A stretch of DNA of 64,000 nt from QUBU01 sp014337915 (GCA_030263395.1 SZOW01000002.1:1-64000), one strand, 5' to 3'; shown: positions 1-8,173, counted from the stretch's first letter. Translations and numbers: made by a program. The notes: a model not told the origin generated them from the sequence alone.

Positions 1-2
1 GC

Positions 3-284
3 ATGGTCCACGATGCCAGCGCCGACAACTGCGGCATCGGGCCGGGTGCCGAGGGGCGCTGCATCGATTTCAGCATCAGCGGCGCTGACGTCGATGTCAG
101 CTTCAGCCGCTACTACACGGCCTCCGGCCCGCTGTCGCAGTACCTGATGCTCACGGGCGATGCGTACTGGGACGACGTCGCCGCCGGTACCGGCGATCCG
201 CCAGCGCTGGTGCCGTTGCCGGCCGCGGCCTGGCTGCTGGTCTCGGCCCTCGGCGTGCTGGGAGCGCGCGCACGCCGGCGCTGA
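3..284 (+). CDS. VPLPA-CTERM sorting-domain protein, C-terminal part
   Basis: Only the end of this gene can be judged; the reading frame is open to the window edge, so the ATG at base 3 is probably internal. The last 24 residues have the tripartite form of an exosortase-type sorting signal: a VPLPA motif, a hydrophobic segment (AAWLLVSALGVLGA) and an Arg-rich tail (RARRR). VPLPA-CTERM is a known variant of PEP-CTERM; such proteins are exported, cleaved by an exosortase-family protease and placed on the surface. The upstream region contains two Cys and no recognisable enzyme domain. The exosortase is not in this window. It converges on moaE with a 23-base gap. Confidence 0.7.
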   Translation: MVHDASADNCGIGPGAEGRCIDFSISGADVDVSFSRYYTASGPLSQYLMLTGDAYWDDVAAGTGDPPALVPLPAAAWLLVSALGVLGARARRR

Positions 285-307
285 GCGGCCAGCGCCCGGT
301 CACCCGC

Positions 308-739
308 CTACGCCTGGCGCACTTCGCAGTTGATCCAGCCGGAGTCGCCGTCGGCGTAGAACTCCTTCTTCCAGATCGGCACCCGGTCCTTCACTTCGTC
401 GATGATGTAGCGGCAGGCGGCGAAGGCATCGCCGCGATGATGGGCGCTGACGCCCACCCATACCGCCACCTCGCCAAGCGCCAGCGGCCCGAGGCGATGC
501 ACGCAGCGCGCCTGCACGATGGCGAAGCGCGCCAGCGCCTCGTCGAGCACCCGGCCGCCCTCCTTCACCGCCAGCGCCTCGTAGCCCTCGTATTCCAGGC
601 GCAGTACCCGCCGTCCCTCGTTGTGGTCGCGCACGCGGCCGTCGAAGGTCACCAGCGCACCGCAGCTGTCATCGGCGAGCAACCGGGCGAGCGCGGCCGG
701 GTCCAGCGCTTCGCGGGAGAAGGAGAAGCCGGCGTCCAC
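308..739 (-). CDS. moaE: Molybdopterin synthase catalytic subunit MoaE
   Basis: 143 residues, close to the usual 140-150. MoaE forms a heterotetramer with MoaD and transfers two sulfurs to cyclic pyranopterin monophosphate to give molybdopterin. Typical family blocks are visible: GALVTFDGRVRDHN near residue 35, LEYEGYEALA, HRLGPLALGEVAVWVGVSAHHR in the middle, and the C-terminal DRVPIWKKEFY with the catalytic lysines. The GTG start at 739 was chosen because it lies 4 bases after the moaD stop and gives the family length; the frame stays open further upstream only through moaD. Transcribed with moaD and the mocA-like gene. Confidence 0.93.
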   Translation of the reverse strand: MDAGFSFSREALDPAALARLLADDSCGALVTFDGRVRDHNEGRRVLRLEYEGYEALAVKEGGRVLDEALARFAIVQARCVHRLGPLALGEVAVWVGVSAHHRGDAFAACRYIIDEVKDRVPIWKKEFYADGDSGWINCEVRQA

Positions 740-743
740 GCGG

Positions 744-983
744 CTAGCCGCCGGCCACCGGCGGGATGAAGACGATGGTGTCGCCGTCCGCCACCGGGCT
801 GTCCCAGTCGCGGAACTCGTCGTTGATCGCCAGCTTGAGGCTTGGCAGGCGCGGGAAACCGTAGCGCGCATCGAGTTCGCTGAACAGCGCGCGGGCGGTG
901 GCGGCCTGCGTGTGGACTTCCTCGGCACCCCGCCCGGTGTGCTCACGCAGTAGCGCAAAGTACTCCACACGCACGCGTGCCAT
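744..983 (-). CDS. moaD: Molybdopterin synthase sulfur carrier subunit MoaD
   Basis: 79 residues with the ubiquitin-like MoaD fold pattern and the diagnostic C-terminal Gly-Gly (PPVAGG), which is adenylated and converted to thiocarboxylate before sulfur transfer by MoaE. The segment DGDTIVFIPPVAGG is characteristic of the family. ATG at 983 is preceded by a purine-rich GGGAAAGGGAA ribosome-binding site. Lies directly upstream of moaE with a 4-base gap, so the two subunits are probably translated in a coupled way. Confidence 0.93.
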   Translation of the reverse strand: MARVRVEYFALLREHTGRGAEEVHTQAATARALFSELDARYGFPRLPSLKLAINDEFRDWDSPVADGDTIVFIPPVAGG

Positions 984-1068
984 GGTTCCCTTTCCCGTCA
1001 CGACGGCTTCCTGCCAAGGCGCGAGAAGGTACACCCCGGCCCGCGGGAACGGCAAGGCAGGGCGCGGC

Positions 1069-1665
1069 TCAGCGGCCGCTCCAGCGCTCGAGGTCGGCGC
1101 GCGTGTCGATATCCGACGCGGCTGACGGCATGGGCACGGTCGTGAGGGTTGCCGCGGCGGCCAGCAGGCCGCTGGCACCGCGATCGCCCTGCAGCCGCAT
1201 CAGCGCCGGCCAGCTGTGGCGCGGGAAGATGGCCGGCACGCCGGGCGCGCCGGCGTAGTGCGCAGCCGCCATCCGCTCCGGCGCAGCGCGCCAGGCGGCC
1301 ACCAGCCGGGCAAGGTCGGCGGCCTCGATGCCGGGCTGGTCGCAGAGCAGGACCAGGCAGGCGCCGGAAGCGGCCGGCAGCGCTTCGAGTCCAAGGCGCA
1401 GCGAGCCGGCGAGCCCTTCGGCCCAGGCCGGGTTGTGCTGCAGCCGGACGGGCTGGCCCGCCAGCGCGCGCTCCACGGCCGGGGCGTGGCCCCCGGTGAC
1501 CACCACGACGCCGGCGTCGCAGCAGCCGAGTGCCAGCGCCACCGCGCGCCCGACCAGCGGCAGCCCCGCCACCAGAGCCAGTTGCTTCGGGCCACCGAAG
1601 CGGCTGGCACCGCCCGCAGCGAGCACCAGGCCGGCCAGCGGTGGTGCCGGCAGGTCAGGCGCCAT
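1069..1665 (-). CDS. MocA-like molybdenum cofactor nucleotidyltransferase
   Basis: About 198 residues. The N-terminal LAGLVLAAGGASRFGGPKQL is the nucleotide-binding motif of the MobA/MocA GT-A fold family; LLCDQPGIEAADL is the metal-binding acidic motif. MocA (CTP) and MobA (GTP) attach a nucleotide to molybdopterin; the CDQP form and the GTPQ/GGPKQ spacing favour a MocA-like cytidylyltransferase, or the related CoxI/XdhC-associated branch. It precedes moaD on the same strand with an 85-base gap, which fits Mo-cofactor maturation. Start: ATG at 1665; an in-frame TTG lies two codons upstream at 1671. No aldehyde/xanthine dehydrogenase gene is seen nearby. Confidence 0.85.
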   Translation of the reverse strand: MAPDLPAPPLAGLVLAAGGASRFGGPKQLALVAGLPLVGRAVALALGCCDAGVVVVTGGHAPAVERALAGQPVRLQHNPAWAEGLAGSLRLGLEALPAASGACLVLLCDQPGIEAADLARLVAAWRAAPERMAAAHYAGAPGVPAIFPRHSWPALMRLQGDRGASGLLAAAATLTTVPMPSAASDIDTRADLERWSGR

Positions 1666-1829
1666 GGTCAAGCACCATGGCCAGCCGCTTGCCTGAAAGC
1701 GGTGCTGCCATCAATCCGTATTCGCCGCAGTCGGGTACGCGGTTCAGCGTATGCCGAAGCCTTCGCGAGCGGCGTAGAAGAAGACAGGGACTGGTGGGCT
1801 CCGGACGGGATGCACGGGGAGTTCACGAC

Positions 1830-2786
1830 TTGGCCAGGGTGCACAGGATCCTCGTGGTCGTCGACCCGGCGGCAACCGAACAGCCGGCCGTGGCGCGTGG
1901 TGCCAGCGTGGCGCGCCGCCTCGGTATGGAGCTGCGGCTGCTGGCCTGCATGCATGGCGGCCTGCCCGCGCGGCTGCCGCGCAGCGCCGATCCGCAGGAG
2001 GTGCGCCGCGCGCTGCTGCGCCGGCAGCTCGGCGTCCTGCAGCGCCTGGCGCGGGACTGCACCGGTGTCGAAGTAACGATGAACGCGGTCTGGGACAGGC
2101 CACTGCATGAGGCAATTATCCGCGAAACGCTGCGCAGCGAGCCGCAACTGGTCATGAAAGAATCGACCTATCATCCGACGATCGCCCGCGCGCTGGTCAC
2201 CCACACGGACTGGCAGCTGATCCGCGATTGCCCGGCGCCCCTGTGGCTGGTCCGCGGTGCATCCTGGGACGACGCGCCGCGGGTGGTGGCCTTCGTCGAC
2301 CCGACGCACGAACACGACAAGCCAGCGGACCTCGATCGCCACATCCTCGATGAAGCCTGCACGCTCGCCACCGGACTCGGCGGCGAAGCCCATGCCGTGC
2401 ACTGCCACGACGGCTCGGCACTGTTCGCCACCGCCGGCGGGCCGGCCGTCGGCGCCGAGATAGAGGCGCTGGGCGCAGAGCTGCAGGCCGAGCATGCCGC
2501 CCGCCTGCGGGACCTGGCCGCGGCCCGCGGCATCGACGCGGCCCGGGCCCAGCTGCGCAGCGGACCGGCGGCCGAAGCCATCCCCGCCGCCGCGCGCCAG
2601 CTCGACGCTCAGCTGGCGGTGATGGGCGCCGTGGCCCGCTCACGGCTGCAGGACGCCATCCTCGGCCATACCGCCGAGCAGGTGCTCGACCGGCTGCACT
2701 GCGACGTGCTGGTCGTGAAGCCGAAGCGCTTCGAAAGCCCGGTGACCTACCGGCCCCAGGCCACGGATTTCATGGAGTTGCACTAG
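1830..2786 (+). CDS. uspE: Tandem-domain universal stress protein, UspE-like
   Basis: 318 residues made of two Usp domains. Features shared with enteric UspE can be seen: N-terminal ILVVVDP, the first-domain segment TDWQLIRDCPAPLWLV, and the second-domain signature GAVARSRLQDAILGHTAEQVLDRLHCDVLVVKP followed by a short tail. The second domain carries the G-x2-G-x9-G(S/T) type nucleotide-binding pattern only in degenerate form. The start is a TTG at 1830 with GGGGAG 8 bases upstream; GTG at 1839 is possible. No ATG fits. Divergent from the molybdopterin genes. UspE-type proteins act in stress survival and motility/adhesion; the exact role here is unknown. Confidence 0.85.
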   Translation: MARVHRILVVVDPAATEQPAVARGASVARRLGMELRLLACMHGGLPARLPRSADPQEVRRALLRRQLGVLQRLARDCTGVEVTMNAVWDRPLHEAIIRETLRSEPQLVMKESTYHPTIARALVTHTDWQLIRDCPAPLWLVRGASWDDAPRVVAFVDPTHEHDKPADLDRHILDEACTLATGLGGEAHAVHCHDGSALFATAGGPAVGAEIEALGAELQAEHAARLRDLAAARGIDAARAQLRSGPAAEAIPAAARQLDAQLAVMGAVARSRLQDAILGHTAEQVLDRLHCDVLVVKPKRFESPVTYRPQATDFMELH

Positions 2787-2830
2787 ACGACAGGCCACGG
2801 AACCACATTCCGGGCTGGCCACCGGTTCAA

Positions 2831-2855
2831 CGGCCCGCGCTGAGCGCGCGGGCCG
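2831..2855 (+). terminator. GC-rich hairpin after uspE
   Basis: A perfect 10-bp inverted repeat, CGGCCCGCGC and GCGCGGGCCG, with a 5-base loop, 45 bases after the uspE stop. There is no T-run after it, so it is a stem that may terminate or protect the uspE transcript rather than a textbook intrinsic terminator. The rest of the 253-base gap up to the FixL-like gene shows no gene. Confidence 0.4.
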
Positions 2856-3039
2856 CCGCTTCCGGGGGCAGGCGCCATTGCTCCCCCGTCCATTCATTCA
2901 GTGATTGGCGCTTGCCCCCGATTCTCCCCGTCCGCTCCCCCATCGCGCAATAACCCCGCTGGCAGGCCGCTGGCCGCAGGCTGACGGGCGGGTGTATCTT
3001 CTGCCCGCCCCGCGCCCTGCCAACCGGAGAGCCCCAGAC

Positions 3040-4212
3040 GTGACAGAACCCGGCCCCACCCAGGGCGCCATGCCCAGTCCGGCCAGCCAAAGCAGTCCGG
3101 CCAACCCGGCCGAGGCCAGCGAGTTCGACGCGCTGCTCAATGCCGCGGTGGATGCCATCGTGGTCATCGACGATGACGGCCGCATGCTGCGCTTCAACCA
3201 GGCGGCCGAGACCATGTTCGGCTTCAGCGCCGCCGAGGCGCTGGGCAAGCCGCTGGGCATGCTCATGGCGCCCATGGACGCCCGCGCGCACCAGGCCTTC
3301 GTGGAGCGCTACAAGCGTACCGGCCGGCACAACATCATCGGCCTCGGCCGTGAGGTGCTCGCCCGCCGTAGCGACGGCAGCATCTTCCCGGCCTCGCTAT
3401 CCGTGGGTGAGGCCCACTCCGCGAAGGGCCGGCGCTTCGTCGGCCTGATGCGCGACCTGACGGCGCAGAAAGAGGCGGAAGAGGAGGCCCTGAAGCATCG
3501 CGAGCAGATGCTGCACGCCAGTCGGCTGACCACCATGGGCGAGATGGCCGCGACCATCGCCCACGAAATCAACCAGCCGCTCTCCGCCATCGCTACCTAC
3601 ACCGCCGCCTGCCAGCGCCTGCTCGACCAGGGCCCTGAGGCACGCACCGACATCATCGCGGCGCTGCGCGAGATCGGCGGCCAGGCACATCGCGCCGGGC
3701 AGATCATCCAGCGCATGCGCAACTTCACCCGCAGCCGCGAATCGCTGCGGCGCGTGGTGGTGTTCGACGACCTGCTGGAGGAGATCCGGCCGCTGGCGGA
3801 ACTCGACGCGCGCGGCAACCGCGTGGACCTGCGCATCGTCGTCGCCCCGGACCTGCCCATGATCAACGTCGACGGCGTGCAGATCCAGCAGGTGGTGCTG
3901 AACCTCCTGCGCAACGGCGTGGATGCCATGGGCGAGATCCCCGAAGCCGAGCGCGTGCTGACGCTGCAGGCTGCGCCGACCCCCGAGGGCGAGGTCCGGG
4001 TGGAGATCAGCGACCGCGGCCACGGCGTCAACGAGCGCGTCCGCGACCGGCTGTTCACGCCGTTCTTCACCACCAAGCCCACCGGCATGGGCATGGGCCT
4101 GGCGATCAGCCGTTCCATCATTGCTGCCCATGGCGGTAAACTCGACTGCAGCAACAACCCGGATGGCGGCGCGACGTTCTTCTTCACGCTGCCGGCAGCA
4201 CTGGAAAAGTAG
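3040..4212 (+). CDS. FixL-like PAS sensor histidine kinase
   Basis: 390 residues. A PAS domain (about 25-145) is followed by the HisKA domain with the phospho-acceptor His175 in AHEINQPLSAI, then the ATPase domain: N box NLLRNGVDAM (288-297), EISDRGHGV (322-330), F box FTPFFTTK and G box GMGMGLAIS. It has no membrane segment, so it should be cytosolic. The PAS segment IIGLGREVLARRSDGSIFP closely resembles FixL, but the heme-ligand position of FixL looks like Asn98, with a His at 97. GTG at 3040 was chosen for the GGAGAG site 9 bases upstream. Its partner, the FixJ-like regulator, starts 7 bases after its stop. Confidence 0.88.
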   Translation: MTEPGPTQGAMPSPASQSSPANPAEASEFDALLNAAVDAIVVIDDDGRMLRFNQAAETMFGFSAAEALGKPLGMLMAPMDARAHQAFVERYKRTGRHNIIGLGREVLARRSDGSIFPASLSVGEAHSAKGRRFVGLMRDLTAQKEAEEEALKHREQMLHASRLTTMGEMAATIAHEINQPLSAIATYTAACQRLLDQGPEARTDIIAALREIGGQAHRAGQIIQRMRNFTRSRESLRRVVVFDDLLEEIRPLAELDARGNRVDLRIVVAPDLPMINVDGVQIQQVVLNLLRNGVDAMGEIPEAERVLTLQAAPTPEGEVRVEISDRGHGVNERVRDRLFTPFFTTKPTGMGMGLAISRSIIAAHGGKLDCSNNPDGGATFFFTLPAALEK

Positions 4213-4219
4213 GCCCAAG

Positions 4220-4828
4220 ATGGAACCAAAGGTATTCGTCGTCGATGACGACCAGGCGGTGCGCGACTCGCTCGGCCTGCTGCTGCGGTCCATGGGCCAG
4301 AAGGCGCGCCTGTTCGACTCCGCCCAGGCCTTCCTCGACGACTACGACCCCAACATGGCCGGCTGCATCGTCCTCGACATCCGCATGCCGGGCATGAGCG
4401 GCATGGAGCTGCAGCAGAAGCTCAAGACCATGCACTGCACGGTGCCGATCATCTTCGTCACCGGCCACGGCGATGTGCCCATGGCCGTGGAGGCCATGCA
4501 CCACGGCGCCTTCGACTTCATCCAGAAGCCGTTCCGCGACCAGGAACTGCTCGACCGCATCAACCAGGCGCTCACCTGGGACCAGGAGCACCGCTCGGAC
4601 GAGGACTACCGGCGCGGTGTCATCGAGCGCTTCCAGAGCCTGACCCCGCGCGAACGCGAGGTCATGGACTGCGTGGTCCGCGGCCTGGCCAACAAGGTCA
4701 TCGCCATGGACCTGAGCCTCAGCCAGCGGACGGTGGAAATCCATCGCGCCCGCGTCATGGAGAAGATGAACGCCCGTTCCCTGGCAGACCTGGTGCGCAT
4801 GTCGCTGCTGGTCTCGCGGGAGCCCTGA
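4220..4828 (+). CDS. FixJ-family response regulator
   Basis: 202 residues. Receiver domain with acidic pair in VVDDDQ, phospho-acceptor Asp53 (CIVLDIRMPGMSG), the Thr81 switch residue (FVTGHGD) and Lys103 (IQKPF). After a linker, a LuxR/GerE-type helix-turn-helix covers about residues 140-195: LTPREREVMDCVVRGLANKVIA then LSQRTVEIHRARVMEKM. FixJ-like regulators activate fixK and respiratory or fixation genes in rhizobia; close relatives are common in free-living proteobacteria with other targets. Adjacent to and co-directional with the FixL-like kinase, so a cognate pair. No nitrogen-fixation gene is present in the window. Confidence 0.9.
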   Translation: MEPKVFVVDDDQAVRDSLGLLLRSMGQKARLFDSAQAFLDDYDPNMAGCIVLDIRMPGMSGMELQQKLKTMHCTVPIIFVTGHGDVPMAVEAMHHGAFDFIQKPFRDQELLDRINQALTWDQEHRSDEDYRRGVIERFQSLTPREREVMDCVVRGLANKVIAMDLSLSQRTVEIHRARVMEKMNARSLADLVRMSLLVSREP

Positions 4829-4859
4829 GCACGCGGCCGCCTGCCGCACGGGGACCATC

Positions 4860-5207
4860 ATGGATCGATCACCGAAGGAAACCGAGGAAATCCGCACGCG
4901 CCTGCTGGCGCACAAGGCCGACCTGCAGAAGCGGGTGACCACGATCCACGAGCATGCGCGCGACCCGCTCGAGCAGGACTCGGCCGAACAGGCCGCGCAG
5001 CTGGGCAACGTGGCGGTGGTCTCGGCGCTGGAGAACGAAGCGGTGCAACAGATCGCGGAAATCGAGGCGGCGATCAGCCGCCTCGATGCCGGCACCTACG
5101 GCGTCTGCGTCAGCTGCGGCGAGCCGATCGGCGACGGCCGCCTCAGGGTCCGGCCGGCCGCCACCCAGTGCCGGGACTGCGCCGAGCTCGACAGCCGGCG
5201 CGCCTAG
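4860..5207 (+). CDS. DksA/TraR family zinc-finger protein
   Basis: 115 residues: an N-terminal coiled coil (about 5-75) and a C-terminal four-cysteine zinc finger, Cys83-x2-Cys86 and Cys104-x2-Cys107, with the GTYGVCVSCGEPI signature. It is shorter than DksA (about 150) and resembles the small DksA-like RNA-polymerase secondary-channel proteins, or YbiI/TraR-type relatives. The Asp-x-x-Asp-x-Ala motif at the coiled-coil tip of true DksA is not evident, so ppGpp co-regulation is not assured. It lies 31 bases after the FixJ-like gene. Its TAG stop lies in a CTAG that also supplies the stop of the opposing gene. Confidence 0.85.
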   Translation: MDRSPKETEEIRTRLLAHKADLQKRVTTIHEHARDPLEQDSAEQAAQLGNVAVVSALENEAVQQIAEIEAAISRLDAGTYGVCVSCGEPIGDGRLRVRPAATQCRDCAELDSRRA

Positions 5208-5848
5208 CCCCGGGACAGCCGCGCGAGCTGGCGATCGTGCCAGCGGCCGAGCAGCACCAGCGCCAGCAACGCACCCAGCAGCGCGAAAGCCATATCCGAC
5301 TGCGTATCCCAGGCGTAGCCCTGGGTGCCGAGGAAGGCATCGGCCGCCTGGGCGCTGACCAGCGCGGCAGCCCACTCCAGCAGCTCGTAGGCGGCACTGA
5401 TCGCCAGGCAGACGCAGGCCACCAGGAAGCCGCGCCAGGCCGGCCGCAGCACGATGCGCAGGCGGATCATCAGCTCACGCGCCAGGATGGCGGGCACGAA
5501 GCCCTGGGCGAAGTGGCCGAGCTTGTCGTAGTTGTTGCGGTCCTGCCCGAGGGCATCGCGCAGCCAGTCCCCGAGCGGCACCTCGGCGTAGGTGTAGTGG
5601 CCGCCGATCATCAGGATCAGGCAGTGCAACAGCACCAGCGTGTAGGCCAGCGGCGTCAGCGGAAAGCTGCGCCGCGTCCCGACCAGCACCAGGAAACCCG
5701 CCAGTGCGGGCGCCACCTCGAGCCACCAGGTCAGGCGGTCCCGGGGAGCGATGGCGGACCAGGCGAGCACGCCCCAGAACAGCGCCAGCCAGGCCCATTG
5801 CAGCAGCCGCGCCTGCGATTGGTGCCGGGATGGCAGCCGGTCGGTCAT
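5204..5848 (-). CDS. DUF2238 (YjdF-type) inner-membrane protein
   Basis: 214 residues with about six hydrophobic segments. The signature YDKLGHFAQGFVPAILARELMIR and AISAAYELLEWAAAL, and the later GTQGYAWDTQSDM, are characteristic of the DUF2238/YjdF family, integral membrane proteins of unknown function. ATG at 5848. It converges on the DksA-like gene; both stops come from the palindromic CTAG at 5204-5207, so the coding regions overlap by 4 bases. The next gene upstream on its strand ends at 5880. Confidence 0.85.
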   Translation of the reverse strand: MTDRLPSRHQSQARLLQWAWLALFWGVLAWSAIAPRDRLTWWLEVAPALAGFLVLVGTRRSFPLTPLAYTLVLLHCLILMIGGHYTYAEVPLGDWLRDALGQDRNNYDKLGHFAQGFVPAILARELMIRLRIVLRPAWRGFLVACVCLAISAAYELLEWAAALVSAQAADAFLGTQGYAWDTQSDMAFALLGALLALVLLGRWHDRQLARLSRG

Positions 5849-5879
5849 GGCCGCGTTATGCGTGAGGGCACAGTGGGCG

Positions 5880-6914
5880 TCAAGCCGGCGCGCTCCGCCG
5901 CGGCCAGTCGAAGGGGTCCCAGACCGGCGGCTGCGTCGCGAACTGGCGGCGCAGTTCGCGAAGGATGACAGTGGGCGGCAGCGACGATGGCGCGCCGCCG
6001 GCGAGATACAGGCGCGGCGCGATGTCGAGGCTGTCCTCCCAGATCCAGCGACCATGGCGCTCGCGGCGATTCAGCCAGCGGGCCAGCGGGCCGAGGTCGA
6101 CCCGCAGCGCCGGCCGGCGCGAGACGATCTGCAGCCAGGACTCGTAGCGGTACTGCACTTCGACGCGCCGGCCCTGGATGCGCACCAGGCGCCCGGCGCG
6201 GCTGCGGTTGTGGATCGCACAGGGATGCAGCACCGCTTCCTCTCTCCGCAGGTAGCGCCACAGCGGCCGCGCCGGCAGGTCGTCCGGGATGCGCACGATG
6301 GCGAGATCCAGCTCCGGCTCCTCTTCGATCGAGACGCGGCCGGAAGCGAGCAGCGCCTCGCTGGCATCAAGGTGCTGGTCCTGGTCCTGCCAGAGGCGCC
6401 GCCAGCCATTGGGCCTGGCCAGCAGCCGCGGCAGGCGCGGCAACAGCGCGCGGTACAGGGCGGCGATGCGCTCCGTGGCTGTCCCGGCGAAGACCGGGCG
6501 CGGCAGCGGCGAGCGCTGCGGATCGGCATGGCCCTCGATGATGAAGCACAGCCGCGCCGCCGCGCGGGCCCGGTACACGCCGAAGTCCCCGGCGCGCGCC
6601 GCATCGGCAAGCAGGGCGCGGTGGCGCCAGGCGCGGTCCGGGTCCAGCAGCGTGAACATGCTGAACAGGCCATCCTCGTCGAAGTGGCTGTTGGTGACGA
6701 CGCCGGCAACGCGGCGTGGATCGTGGTCCTCGAGCCAGGCGAGCGTGGTCTCCGTCGAGGTGTCGCGCCGGTAGCGGTCCGGCGTGGCGTTGTTCGGCCA
6801 GTGCGAGAGGGTGAGCACCGTCGAGGCCTGTGGCGCGCCGTCGACGACGATATGCGGCAGCCGGCGGGCTTCGCGGTACGGCAGGTACCGCAGGGGTGGA
6901 TGTCGCCGTGCCAT
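5880..6914 (-). CDS. Uncharacterised protein with HFDEDG motif (DUF6687-like)
   Basis: 344 residues, not membrane-bound, no signal peptide. I recognise it only tentatively as a DUF6687-type protein. The clearest local signal is VTNSHFDEDGLFSMF at 74-88; HFDEDG (77-82) resembles the His-x-Asp-x-Asp-Gly metal motif of DHH-type phosphoesterases, and SHWPNN (37-42) and ETTLAWLED precede it. Two other charged conserved-looking blocks are CFIIEGHADPQRSPL and IVRIPDDL. A metal-dependent hydrolase is possible but not shown. It follows two small genes on the same strand (33-base gap) and may be co-transcribed with them. Confidence 0.55.
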   Translation of the reverse strand: MARRHPPLRYLPYREARRLPHIVVDGAPQASTVLTLSHWPNNATPDRYRRDTSTETTLAWLEDHDPRRVAGVVTNSHFDEDGLFSMFTLLDPDRAWRHRALLADAARAGDFGVYRARAAARLCFIIEGHADPQRSPLPRPVFAGTATERIAALYRALLPRLPRLLARPNGWRRLWQDQDQHLDASEALLASGRVSIEEEPELDLAIVRIPDDLPARPLWRYLRREEAVLHPCAIHNRSRAGRLVRIQGRRVEVQYRYESWLQIVSRRPALRVDLGPLARWLNRRERHGRWIWEDSLDIAPRLYLAGGAPSSLPPTVILRELRRQFATQPPVWDPFDWPRRSAPA

Positions 6915-6947
6915 GGTCGCAGTGGCGGTGGGCGAACCGGTGGCTGA

Positions 6948-7352
6948 TCAGGCGCCGCGGCAGCGGACCGCGCGCAGGAGTCTCCCGGCGGCCCAGGCCA
7001 GGATCCATAGAGCCACCGCGAGCAGCAGCAGGTACTGCGGGCCTGCGAGGTACTCGCGTCCCGGCGCGACCTCTTCCGGGCGCAGCGCGCGCCAGAGGTA
7101 CCAGGCGCTGCCGGCGAGCGCCGGGATCACCGCGGGCGCGAGCGCGATGCCGGCGGCCAGGCGGTCCGGCGCGTTCACCGCCCGCAGCAGCAAGGCCGCA
7201 AACAGGCCAGCGGCCAGCATCACCAGCAGGTTCATGCCCGCGACGGCTGCAAGCGTGTCGGCCCGCGGGCCGAAGACCCAGAGCGCCGCCAGGCTGGCAG
7301 CCGCCGGCAGGCCGGCCATCGCCAGCAGGTTGAGCCTGGCGTAGCGGGTCAT
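6948..7352 (-). CDS. Small four-helix membrane protein, unknown
   Basis: 134 residues with about four hydrophobic segments: 5-28, 33-57, 62-83 and 103-125. No recognised family. The ATG at 7352 overlaps the stop of the upstream gene by 4 bases (ATGA), which indicates translational coupling. Probably an inner-membrane protein working with its neighbours, but nothing in the sequence gives its job. Confidence 0.7.
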   Translation of the reverse strand: MTRYARLNLLAMAGLPAAASLAALWVFGPRADTLAAVAGMNLLVMLAAGLFAALLLRAVNAPDRLAAGIALAPAVIPALAGSAWYLWRALRPEEVAPGREYLAGPQYLLLLAVALWILAWAAGRLLRAVRCRGA

Positions 7353-7732
7353 GCGGGTGGCGGGGCGCTGATGCGAAAGCCGGCCTCCTCCTCGGGCCAC
7401 ATGCCCTCGAAGCAGAAAGCCTCCAGCGCCAGCAGCCGGCCCTCCCGCAGCTGCACCAGGAACTCCGCCGGCTCCCGCAACGCGGGATGGCTGGCGTAAA
7501 CGGCGCGGACCCGGCTTGCCTGCTCCGCATCCAGCGCCATTGCATCCGCGGGCAGTTCGAAGCGCGTGACGAAACCGACGCCGCTGTGGCTGCGGCTGAG
7601 CACGCGGGCGCGCCGGCACTGCGCAAACCAGGCCGGCGCGCCGTCGCCGAGGTTACGGCCCTGCGCTTCGAGCACGGCGCGCTCCAGCGGCCCGAGGACC
7701 AGTTGCGGGCCCGTGTCATTGCCGAGTTTCAT
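7349..7732 (-). CDS. Hypothetical protein, 127 residues
   Basis: Soluble, no signal peptide, about 127 residues from the ATG at 7732 (an in-frame ATG at 7744 is equally possible; neither has a good ribosome-binding site). It contains one WF, one CF and a run of acidic residues near the C terminus (FEGMWPEEEAGF). No family recognised. The overlap with the membrane-protein gene downstream suggests a shared operon with the HFDEDG protein. Confidence 0.6.
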   Translation of the reverse strand: MKLGNDTGPQLVLGPLERAVLEAQGRNLGDGAPAWFAQCRRARVLSRSHSGVGFVTRFELPADAMALDAEQASRVRAVYASHPALREPAEFLVQLREGRLLALEAFCFEGMWPEEEAGFRISAPPPA

Positions 7733-7780
7733 GGCCAGCACCATAGCGCAATTCGAAGGGCCGGGGCAGCGCGGCGTCAC

Positions 7781-8167
7781 TCAGCGCCGCGGACGACCCC
7801 AGTACCAGGTCGCGAGGACCAGCGCCCCGAAGGCCGAATAGGCGACAGTGAACACCCATGGTGCTGCATCGAAGAAAATCAGCCGATGCAGCCAGTGGGT
7901 GATGAAGGAACCGGAGTAGCCCGCCTCGCCGGCCCGCAATCGCAGCGCGTTCTCGAGGATGGTCAGCGGGCAAAGCACGCCGGCCCAGGCCTGTAGCACC
8001 ACCACGCCGATTGCCAGCAGGTGCCACAGGCGAAAACGCCAGTTGCGGACCCAGCGCCAGCCGCAGGCCAGGCCCGCCAGCACCAGCAGCTGGCCGATGA
8101 CCACGAAAGCCACGAACAGCGCATGCACCAGCAGCACCGCGTCGGCCAGCACGCCGTAGGGGTTCAC
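7781..8167 (-). CDS. DUF2784 family membrane protein
   Basis: 128 residues with four hydrophobic segments. The family pattern is clear: VHALFVAFVVIGQLLVLAG at the N terminus, WRFRLWHLLAIGVVVLQAW, then LCPLTILENALR and a long aromatic C-terminal segment ending in WYWGRPRR. DUF2784 proteins are small inner-membrane proteins of unknown function. It starts 6 bases after the upstream methyltransferase-like gene, so the two are likely co-transcribed. Confidence 0.85.
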   Translation of the reverse strand: MNPYGVLADAVLLVHALFVAFVVIGQLLVLAGLACGWRWVRNWRFRLWHLLAIGVVVLQAWAGVLCPLTILENALRLRAGEAGYSGSFITHWLHRLIFFDAAPWVFTVAYSAFGALVLATWYWGRPRR

Positions 8168-8173
8168 GCGCGT

